A stretch of DNA of 10,528 bases, from assembly GCA_029210865.1 (NCBI GenBank), contig JARGGE010000062.1, positions 1-10,528 on the forward strand, read 5' to 3'. This document shows positions 1 to 5,246 of this stretch, in pieces. This DNA comes from Trueperaceae bacterium. Its GTDB lineage: Bacteria; Deinococcota; Deinococci; Deinococcales; Trueperaceae. The notes under the pieces were generated by a model. It ran no database searches. It saw nothing but the letters and a program-made list of their open reading frames with translations, and was not told the DNA's origin. The stretch's first letter is position 1. Each line of letters begins with the position of its first letter. The position numbers and the translations under genes were made by a program.

Positions 1-77
1 GCGCAGAAGGCGCGCCGAGACCCGCTCGGCGCAGAAGGCGCGCCGAGACCCGCTCGGCGCAGAAGGCGCGCCGAGAC
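1..77. repeat. 28-bp tandem direct repeat, at least 2.75 units, hairpin-forming
   Basis: Units run 1-28, 29-56 and 57-77; the first two are identical and the third matches for 21 bp, then diverges just before the crtI stop codon. Each unit begins gcgcagaaggcgcgccgaga. The junctions create inverted repeats, ctcggcgc and gcgccgag separated by 7 nt, at 25-47 and 53-75. The array touches the window edge, so its full length is unknown. The units abut without spacers, so this is not a CRISPR array. Its position directly after crtI suggests a transcript-end structure or a minisatellite. Confidence 0.9.
53..75 (-). terminator. crtI: GC-rich hairpin 5 nt after the crtI stop codon, possible terminator
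   Basis: The inverted repeat ctcggcgc (53-60) / gcgccgag (68-75) gives an 8-bp stem with a 7-nt loop, beginning 5 nt past the crtI stop on the minus strand. No T-run follows, so it does not fit a classical intrinsic terminator. A second copy at 25-47 would give a tandem pair. Termination or 3'-end protection is inferred only from position and stem strength. Confidence 0.4.
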
Positions 78-80
78 ACG

Positions 81-1586
81 TCAGCTCGCGGCGTTGATCA
101 GGTTCTCCGCGATCGTCGAGGACGACAGCACGCCGGGGAGGCCGGCGCCCGGGTGCGTCCCGGCGCCCACCAAGTAGAGGTTGGGGATGTCCTCGGAGCG
201 GTTGTGTGGGCGGAACCAGGCCGACTGGGTGAGGATCGGCTCGACCGAGAAGGCGGAGCCCTGCGCGGCGTGCAGCCGGTCGGCGAAGTAGCGCGGGTCG
301 ACGAAGCGCTCGGTGACCAGGTTCGCTTGTAGGTCGGGGAGGTAGTGGTTCTCGAGGTGCTGCATGATCGCGTCGCGGTAGGGCTGCGCGTGCGCCTCCC
401 ACGAGATCCCGCTCTTGAGGTTGGGGACGGGGGAGAGCACGTAGAACGACTCGTGCCCCGCCGGCGCGATCGTCGGATCGGTGATCGTCGGCATGTGCAG
501 GTAGAGGCTGAAGTCGTCGGCGAGCTTCCCCTTGTTGTGGAAGATGTCGTCGAGCAAGCCCTTGTAGCGCGGCCCCAACAGGATGTTGTGGTGGGCGAGC
601 TTGCCCTCCTGCGCGTAGCGCTTCTTGGTGCCGAAGTAGATGACCACCAGGCTCATCGCGTAGCGCGTGCGCTGGAAGCGGGCGTCGGTCATCCGCTTGC
701 GGAAGGCCGGGTCGATCATCTTCGTGTACGTGTGCGCCACGTCGGCGTTCGACACCACCACGTCGGCAGCGAACGTGCAGCCGTCGGCGAGGGTGACGCC
801 GGTCGCGCGCGGCTTGCCGTCGGACCCGGCGGCCACGTCGATGCGCTCGACCTGCGCGTTCACCTGGATGTCGACCCCGTGCTCTTCCAGCAGGCGCCGG
901 AAGGCGTCCACGAGCGCTCCGGTGCCGCCCATCGCGTACCAGACGCCCCACTCGCGCTCCAGGTAGTGGATCATCGAGTAGATCGACGTCGTGTCGAACG
1001 GGTTGCCGCCGACGAGCAGCGGGTGGAAGCTGAAGACCTGCCGCAGGAAGTCGTCCTGCACGTACGTGGCTGCCATCTGGTACACGCTCTTGTAGGACTG
1101 CAGGCGGATCAGGTCGGGCGCCACCCGGAGCATGTCGGCGATCGTCAGGAAGGGCTTGTCGGCGAGTTCGACGAAGCCCTTCTCGAAGATCTTCTTCGCC
1201 ATGGCGACGAAGTTCAGGTAATTGCGCTTGTCCTCGGGGTTGCGCTTGTCGATCTCGCTCAGGATGAACATCTCGTCGTCGTTGTAGTCGAAGGGGACGT
1301 GGTCCGAGTCGAAGATCCGGTAGAACGGGCCGCACTTGACGAACTCGACGTAGTCCTCGCGGCGCTTGCCGAACTTGCCCCAGATGTCGTCGAACATCCA
1401 CGGCGCGGTGATGATCGTGGGGCCCGCGTCGAACTTGAAGCCGTCCTGCTCGAACACGTAGCCGCGTCCGCCGAGCTCGTCGAGCTGCTCGAGCAGGGTG
1501 ACCTGGTGGCCGCTGGCTGCGAGCCGCGCGGCGGCGCCCAGGCCGCCGAAGCCCGATCCGATGACGACGATCCGCTGCTTCTTCAC
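81..1586 (-). CDS. crtI: Phytoene desaturase (CrtI-type carotenoid desaturase)
   Basis: CrtI enzymes are FAD-dependent, membrane-associated desaturases that convert phytoene to lycopene or related products in C40 carotenoid synthesis. The 501-residue protein has the expected length. Its N-terminal dinucleotide-binding motif is VVIGSGFGGLGAAARL (residues 7-22), followed by an acidic residue (E33), GGRGYVF (39-45) and FDAGPTIIT (52-60). The C-terminal FAD-binding signature AGTHPGAGLPGV (about 475-486) is typical of carotenoid desaturases. The start is GTG at 1586; an ATG at 1591 is out of frame and stops at once. A TAGGCT -10 box lies 6 nt upstream and there is no Shine-Dalgarno sequence, so the mRNA may be leaderless. 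The gene lies 83 bp after the decarboxylase fusion on the same strand. Its GC content looks lower than its neighbours'. No other carotenoid gene is in the window. The number of desaturation steps cannot be read from sequence. Confidence 0.95.
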   Translation of the reverse strand: MKKQRIVVIGSGFGGLGAAARLAASGHQVTLLEQLDELGGRGYVFEQDGFKFDAGPTIITAPWMFDDIWGKFGKRREDYVEFVKCGPFYRIFDSDHVPFDYNDDEMFILSEIDKRNPEDKRNYLNFVAMAKKIFEKGFVELADKPFLTIADMLRVAPDLIRLQSYKSVYQMAATYVQDDFLRQVFSFHPLLVGGNPFDTTSIYSMIHYLEREWGVWYAMGGTGALVDAFRRLLEEHGVDIQVNAQVERIDVAAGSDGKPRATGVTLADGCTFAADVVVSNADVAHTYTKMIDPAFRKRMTDARFQRTRYAMSLVVIYFGTKKRYAQEGKLAHHNILLGPRYKGLLDDIFHNKGKLADDFSLYLHMPTITDPTIAPAGHESFYVLSPVPNLKSGISWEAHAQPYRDAIMQHLENHYLPDLQANLVTERFVDPRYFADRLHAAQGSAFSVEPILTQSAWFRPHNRSEDIPNLYLVGAGTHPGAGLPGVLSSSTIAENLINAAS

Positions 1587-1592
1587 GCCATG

Positions 1593-1618
1593 AGCCTACC
1601 CAGCGGCGGAAGGGACAA
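1593..1618 (-). promoter_or_regulatory. crtI: Putative leaderless promoter of crtI
   Basis: On the minus strand TAGGCT (1593-1598) matches the TANNNT -10 consensus of Deinococcota and lies 6 nt before the GTG start, so transcription could begin at the start codon. TTGTCC (1613-1618) is a possible -35 element, but its 14-bp spacing is short. The 9-mer GGTAGGCTC recurs in the debranching-enzyme promoter. An 8-bp palindrome, aaccggtt (1617-1624), overlaps the -35 area. Confidence 0.5.
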
Positions 1619-1653
1619 CCGGTTCGATGCTTACCGTTCCTTCGCGGCGCGGG

Positions 1654-1668
1654 GGCGGCGAACCCGCC
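1654..1668 (-). terminator. Weak hairpin just after the stop of the decarboxylase fusion gene
   Basis: ggcgg (1654-1658) and ccgcc (1664-1668) form a 5-bp stem with a 5-nt loop immediately after the minus-strand stop codon at 1670-1672. It is short and has no T-run, so it may only partly terminate. That would allow read-through from the fusion gene into crtI. Confidence 0.25.
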
Positions 1669-1669
1669 G

Positions 1670-3790
1670 TCAGGGGTGCGCGGCCCGCGCGAAGCCCTCG
1701 AAGGCGACCCCGAGGCGCCCGAGCACCTGCAGGGCCGCGTGGTCGAGGTGCCCGCGCCCGTCCGGGTGGTCGGTGCACAGCGCTGCGATCGTCCCCGCCC
1801 AGCGGCCCTGCGCGTCCCACACGACGGCGACCTCGTGCCGGACGCCGGTGATCCAACCCCCCTTGGCCCCCCACGACCAGCCGTCCCCCGCGTTGCGGTC
1901 GACGTGGCGAAGCAGCCCCTCCGCGAAGACCCCGGCCCGCAGCGTCGCCGCCGCCCGCGCGCGGGCCTTGTCGGGCAGCCAGCCCGGCTCGGCGCGGACG
2001 AGGCCGTGCGCCAGCGCGAGCGCTTCCGCGGCGCTGGTGCGCGCCCGCTCGCCGCGCCGCTGCGCGGCCGTCCAGCGCCCCTCGTCGACCTGGAGCGGCC
2101 CCACCACGCGGGTGGTGCGAAGCCCGCGCGCGGCGCCCCAGGCGTTCGTCGCCTCGACGCCGAGGACGCGCAGGACGGCGTTCGTGGCGCGGTTGTCGCT
2201 GAAGGCCATCATCAGGTGGAGCAGGTCGCCCCAGGTGGGGGCGAGGCCGGGCATGAAGTGCTGCAGCGCGCCGCTGCCGCCGGTGACGTCGTCGTCCCCC
2301 AACGGGACGCGCTCCGTCCACGCCGGCGTGGGCGTCGCCGGGTCGAGCGCAGCGGCGAGCAGGAGGAGCTTGATCAGGCTGGCCGCCGGCGCGTCGGCCT
2401 CGGGGTCGAGCGCGGCGCGGCTGCCGTCGCGCAGCTCGGCCACGATCGACCAGCGCCCCGGCTCCTCGGCCATCTCCGCTGCCAGCGCGGCCGCGAGCGC
2501 ACCACCACGGCGCCCAAACGCCGCCCAGGGGGCCACCGCGCGGGCCGGCGCCAGGGGCACCGTCGCCGCCTCGGCGGCGGCATCGTCGCGACGTGCCCGC
2601 GGCGGCCGCTCCCCTCGCCACAGCTCCGCCAGCGGCTCGCGCGCGCGCACCAGGCGCGCCTCGGCGCCGCGTACGACCACCTCGGCCGCGCGCACGTGCG
2701 AGGCGTACGCCGAGCCCATGGTCCAGCCGTAGGCGCCCGCTTCGCCTACCGCGACCAGGTCGCCGGGGGCCACCGCGCCCAAGGCGACGTCCTCGCCGAG
2801 CCGGTCGCCGTTCTCACAGAGCGGCCCGTCGAGGTCGGTGGCGGGCGTGGCCGCGCCGTCCTCGGGGCGCGCCGGGCCCAGCCGGCGGACGGGGTGGCGC
2901 GCCCCGTAGAGCGCCGGGCGCAGCAGGTCGGCCATCCCGGCGTCGGCGATCACGTGGCGCCGGGCGCCCTCCTTGACGTGCAGCACGCGCGTGAGGAGCG
3001 TGCCTGCCTCGGCGACGAGGAGCCGGCCCGGCTCCAGGACGAGCTGCAGCCCACGCTCGGCCGCCCAGGGGCGCACGAGCGCCGCGAGCCGCGCGCGGGC
3101 GATCCCGGGGACCGCCAGACCGCCGCCGAGATCGAGGACGCGGGCGTCGGGGAAGGCGGCGTAGAGCGGCGCCAGGGCCGCGAGCACGCTGCGGTGCACC
3201 TCGAGGTCGCGGATTTGAGATCCGGCGTGGACGTGGAAGCCGGCGAGCCGGCCGCTGGCCGCGACCTCGCGTGCGAGCGCAAGGGCCGCCTCGGGGGCGA
3301 GCCCGAACTTGCTCCCCTCGGCGCCGGTCGCCAAGTGCGGGTGTGTTCGCGGGTCGAGCTGCGGGTTCACGCGCACCAGGAAGCGGGTGTCCGCGGGGAG
3401 CGGGTCGCTGCGCCACGCGCGCCACGTGCCCTCGCCGTCGAGGCTGACCAGGTCGGGGGGTAGCGTGCGCGCCCAGCGGCGGAGCGCGGCGTCCTGCGCC
3501 GGCCCGCTGAGCAGGGTGCGAGCGGCGGGGACGCCCGCCCGCGCGGCCCGGGTCGCCTCGCCCACGGTGATCGCCTCGACGCCGACGCCCAGGTCGGCGA
3601 GGTGAGCGAGCACCGCGCCGTTGGGGTTGGCCTTGACGGCGAAGCGCACGTCGGCCTCCGCGAACGCCGCCCGCAACCGCGCGACCGCGCTCGTGACCGC
3701 GTCGAGGTCGTAGACGTAGAGCGGCGTGCCGAAGCGCTCGGCCAGCGCCGCGAGCGCGGCGTCGTCGGGGGTGGGGCGGTGCGGGTCCAT
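1670..3790 (-). CDS. lysA: Fusion: diaminopimelate-decarboxylase-type PLP domain + class-A-beta-lactamase-like serine hydrolase domain
   Basis: One uninterrupted 706-residue frame joins two enzymes. Residues 1 to about 395 are a fold-III PLP decarboxylase of the LysA type, which removes CO2 from meso-diaminopimelate to make lysine: PLP lysine K53 in FAVKANPNG, HVHAGSQI (186-193), DLGGGL (220-225), EPGR (253-256), DAGMADLLRP (283-292), and GPLCENGD (322-329) with the catalytic Cys325. The late Tyr-Asn usual in LysA is replaced by SAYAS (360-364). After an Arg/Ala-rich linker (about 395-425) comes a serine hydrolase of the beta-lactamase/PBP superfamily: SLIK (471-474, nucleophile S471, K474), GGSGALQH (504-511), SDN (531-533) and KGG (643-645, in place of KTG). 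E570 lies roughly where Glu166 of class A enzymes would fall, but the ELN context is absent. No signal peptide or membrane segment is visible, so both halves should be cytoplasmic. The ATG at 3790 fits the LysA N-terminus and has TACGCT 10 nt upstream; an in-frame ATG at 3823 is the alternative. The substrate of the C-terminal domain is unknown. Confidence 0.88.
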   Translation of the reverse strand: MDPHRPTPDDAALAALAERFGTPLYVYDLDAVTSAVARLRAAFAEADVRFAVKANPNGAVLAHLADLGVGVEAITVGEATRAARAGVPAARTLLSGPAQDAALRRWARTLPPDLVSLDGEGTWRAWRSDPLPADTRFLVRVNPQLDPRTHPHLATGAEGSKFGLAPEAALALAREVAASGRLAGFHVHAGSQIRDLEVHRSVLAALAPLYAAFPDARVLDLGGGLAVPGIARARLAALVRPWAAERGLQLVLEPGRLLVAEAGTLLTRVLHVKEGARRHVIADAGMADLLRPALYGARHPVRRLGPARPEDGAATPATDLDGPLCENGDRLGEDVALGAVAPGDLVAVGEAGAYGWTMGSAYASHVRAAEVVVRGAEARLVRAREPLAELWRGERPPRARRDDAAAEAATVPLAPARAVAPWAAFGRRGGALAAALAAEMAEEPGRWSIVAELRDGSRAALDPEADAPAASLIKLLLLAAALDPATPTPAWTERVPLGDDDVTGGSGALQHFMPGLAPTWGDLLHLMMAFSDNRATNAVLRVLGVEATNAWGAARGLRTTRVVGPLQVDEGRWTAAQRRGERARTSAAEALALAHGLVRAEPGWLPDKARARAAATLRAGVFAEGLLRHVDRNAGDGWSWGAKGGWITGVRHEVAVVWDAQGRWAGTIAALCTDHPDGRGHLDHAALQVLGRLGVAFEGFARAAHP

Positions 3791-3823
3791 GGCGCCGCCG
3801 AGCGTAGCAGCCGGCGGCGCCAT
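3789..3823. repeat. Perfect 12-bp inverted repeat flanking a -10 box (candidate operator)
   Basis: atggcgccgccg (3789-3800) and cggcggcgccat (3812-3823) are exact reverse complements separated by 11 bp. That spacer contains the TACGCT -10 candidate of the minus-strand fusion gene, and the left arm overlaps its start codon. Neither predicted transcript would contain both arms, so the dyad probably acts as DNA, for example as a binding site for a dimeric regulator. The right arm also creates an in-frame upstream ATG for the fusion gene. Confidence 0.6.
3801..3806 (-). promoter_or_regulatory. Putative -10 box of the decarboxylase-hydrolase fusion
   Basis: TACGCT on the minus strand fits TANNNT and ends 10 nt before the ATG at 3790, giving a 5' leader of only a few bases. 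No clear -35 and no Shine-Dalgarno sequence are visible. It sits inside the spacer of the 3789-3823 inverted repeat. Confidence 0.4.
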
Positions 3824-3830
3824 CCGGCCG

Positions 3831-3836
3831 TAGACT
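3831..3836 (+). promoter_or_regulatory. Putative leaderless -10 box for the membrane-protein / nucleosidase operon
   Basis: TAGACT fits TANNNT and ends 7 nt before the ATG at 3844, which would place the transcription start at the A of the start codon. There is no Shine-Dalgarno sequence and no convincing -35. The divergent -10 box of the fusion gene is only 24 bp away, so the two promoters overlap and could exclude each other. Confidence 0.5.
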
Positions 3837-3843
3837 GGTCGGC

Positions 3844-4428
3844 ATGATGAACCGTGAGCTCCGCCGCGCCCAGGCCAAGCAGGACAAGAAGGCCGAGCGC
3901 GAGAAGGACGAGCGCCGCGCGGCCCGCCGGCGCAAGGTCGACACGCTGCGCGCCCGGCGCAGCGCTCGCCGCGAGCAGGCCCGCACCGCGTCCACGAAGA
4001 AGCCCGACGACGGCAAGAAGAGGACGGACGACGCCAGGGCGGGCAAGCCCGCGGCGAAGAACGCCGCACGCGGGCGCAACCCCGGCCGCTTCGCGGGCGC
4101 GCTGATGATGGCGACCGTCTTCTTCATCGTGCTGCAGGGCTCCGTGCCGCCCGATGAGGGGGGCAACGACCTGCTGCGCAGCGTCACCGGCGCCGGCTTC
4201 TACTTGCTCTTCGGGTACTTCGCGATGCTCTGGCTCATGCGCCGCGACGCCCCGCGACCGCTGGTCATGACGCTGGCGTCGGGGGTGATGCTCACCGCCG
4301 GCGTCGAGGTCGCCAAGCTGTTCCAGCCCGAGGTCGCCACCGACCCCGTCCTGCTCGCGCTCGCGCTGCCCGGGCTGGTCGGCGGCGCCTTCCTGGGCCG
4401 GCTCGTCTACACCTCTGCGCCGACGTGA
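3844..4428 (+). CDS. Uncharacterised four-helix membrane protein with highly basic N-terminal tail
   Basis: I do not recognise a named family with confidence. The 194-residue protein has two parts. Residues 1-82 are extremely rich in Lys, Arg and Ala, start MMNRELRRAQAKQDKK, and look like a charged helix or disordered tail that could sit in the cytoplasm. Residues 84-190 contain four likely membrane segments (about 84-101, 113-132, 138-158 and 167-187). The pattern of acidic residue plus helix (NDLLRSVTGAGFYLLFGYF), then GVEVAKLFQP, then a Gly-rich last helix (GLVGGAFLG) recalls the VanZ-like fold, but the match is weak and made from memory. The start is the first of two consecutive ATG codons, right behind a TAGACT -10 box. 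The stop overlaps the next gene's GTG start by 4 nt, so the two are co-translated. A link to nucleosidase function is not evident. Confidence 0.75.
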   Translation: MMNRELRRAQAKQDKKAEREKDERRAARRRKVDTLRARRSARREQARTASTKKPDDGKKRTDDARAGKPAAKNAARGRNPGRFAGALMMATVFFIVLQGSVPPDEGGNDLLRSVTGAGFYLLFGYFAMLWLMRRDAPRPLVMTLASGVMLTAGVEVAKLFQPEVATDPVLLALALPGLVGGAFLGRLVYTSAPT

Positions 4429-5159
4429 GCGAGCGCGCGCTGCGGTTCGACGAGCGGCGGCCGCTGGCGGTGATCGGCGCGATGCCCGAGGAGACGGGCC
4501 CGCTGCTCGCCGCCGCCGTGGGGGCGGTCGAGGAGCGCGTCGGCCCGTTCGCGCTGCACCGCGCGCGCCTCGACGGCGTGCCGGTGCTCCTGGTGACCTG
4601 CGGCATCGGCAAGGTGCAGGCCGCAGCGCTCACGCAGACGCTTCTGGCGCACGGGGCTGCGGCCGTGCTCTTCACCGGCGTCGCCGGCGGCGTCGACCCG
4701 AGCCTGCGGGTGGGCGACCTGGTCGTGGCGGACCGGGCGGTCCAGCACGACGTCGACGTGACCGCCCTGGGGTACGCGCGGGGCGAGGTGCCCGGGCACC
4801 CGCTGACCTGGCCCGCCGACGCCGACCTCACGGCGCGGGTGCGCGAGGCGGCCGAGGCGCTGGCGGGCGCCGAGGGGTTGCGGGTGGTGGTCGGGACGGT
4901 GGCGTCTGGTGACCGCTTCGTCGCCGACCCCGTCGACGTGGCGCGGCTGCGCGCGACCTTCGGCGCCGCGTGCGCCGAGATGGAGGGTGCGGCGGTCGCG
5001 CAGGTGTGCGCCGCGTGGGGGGTGCCGTGGGCGATCGTCCGGAGCGTCTCGGACACCGCCGACCACGACGCCCATGTCGACTTCCGGGCGTTCACCGAGG
5101 TCGCCGCCGGGCGGGCCGTGGCGGTCGTGCGGCGCACGCTGGTCGGACTCGCGGGCTGA
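4425..5159 (+). CDS. mtnN: 5'-methylthioadenosine / S-adenosylhomocysteine nucleosidase
   Basis: This enzyme cleaves the N-glycosidic bond of methylthioadenosine and S-adenosylhomocysteine to free adenine, which relieves inhibition of methyltransferases and feeds methionine recycling. It belongs to the PNP/UDP phosphorylase family. At 244 residues it is slightly longer than the usual 230 or so, because of about ten extra N-terminal residues. Recognisable motifs: VIGAMPEE (16-23, E23 matching E12 of the E. coli enzyme), CGIGKVQAA (59-67), FTGVAGGVD (83-91), QHDVDVTALGY (107-117), VASGDRFV (159-166), AEMEGAAVAQVC (184-195, E187 matching E174) and SDTAD (209-213, D210 matching the catalytic acid D197). 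All three catalytic residues are present. The GTG start at 4425 overlaps the upstream stop in GTGA and has no separate Shine-Dalgarno sequence, pointing to translational coupling. It should be a soluble cytoplasmic dimer. Confidence 0.93.
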   Translation: MSERALRFDERRPLAVIGAMPEETGPLLAAAVGAVEERVGPFALHRARLDGVPVLLVTCGIGKVQAAALTQTLLAHGAAAVLFTGVAGGVDPSLRVGDLVVADRAVQHDVDVTALGYARGEVPGHPLTWPADADLTARVREAAEALAGAEGLRVVVGTVASGDRFVADPVDVARLRATFGAACAEMEGAAVAQVCAAWGVPWAIVRSVSDTADHDAHVDFRAFTEVAAGRAVAVVRRTLVGLAG

Positions 5160-5181
5160 CGTCGGAGCCTCGGGGCCCCGT

Positions 5182-5240
5182 GCTCCGTGCGCTCTGGTCG
5201 GACGCGCCAGCCGAACGGAGCGGCGGCCGCGCCGGCGGCC
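5182..5240. terminator. Paired hairpins in the convergent gap, possible bidirectional terminator
   Basis: Between the stops of the nucleosidase (5159) and the debranching enzyme (5247) lies gctccgt (5182-5188) / acggagc (5215-5221), a 7-bp outer stem with an inner ctgg/ccag stem (5194-5197, 5207-5210). It is followed by ggccgc (5225-5230) / gcggcc (5235-5240) with a 4-nt loop. There is no T-run on either strand. Use as a shared terminator is inferred from the convergent setting. Confidence 0.4.
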
Positions 5241-5246
5241 CACCGG

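Noticed and set aside
1..77. CRISPR array
   Set aside because: The 28-bp units abut with no unique spacers between them.
1670..2560. Separate, independently started serine hydrolase gene
   Set aside because: There is no stop codon between the domains. GTG codons near 2560 with a loose GAGG upstream make internal initiation conceivable, but the continuous frame favours a fusion.
345..2732. Long plus-strand open frame (795 codons) across crtI and the fusion gene
   Set aside because: Its translation is Arg/Val/Ala-rich low-complexity text with no motif. It lies antisense to two clear genes and is a by-product of high GC.
1676..3463. 595-codon plus-strand frame opposite the decarboxylase fusion
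   Set aside because: Arg- and Gly-rich shadow with no start context or domain.
3788..3823. Start of the fusion gene at the in-frame ATG at 3823
   Set aside because: It adds 11 residues of low-complexity sequence created by the inverted-repeat arm, has no ribosome site, and would ignore the TACGCT box that suits the ATG at 3790. It is kept only as an alternative.
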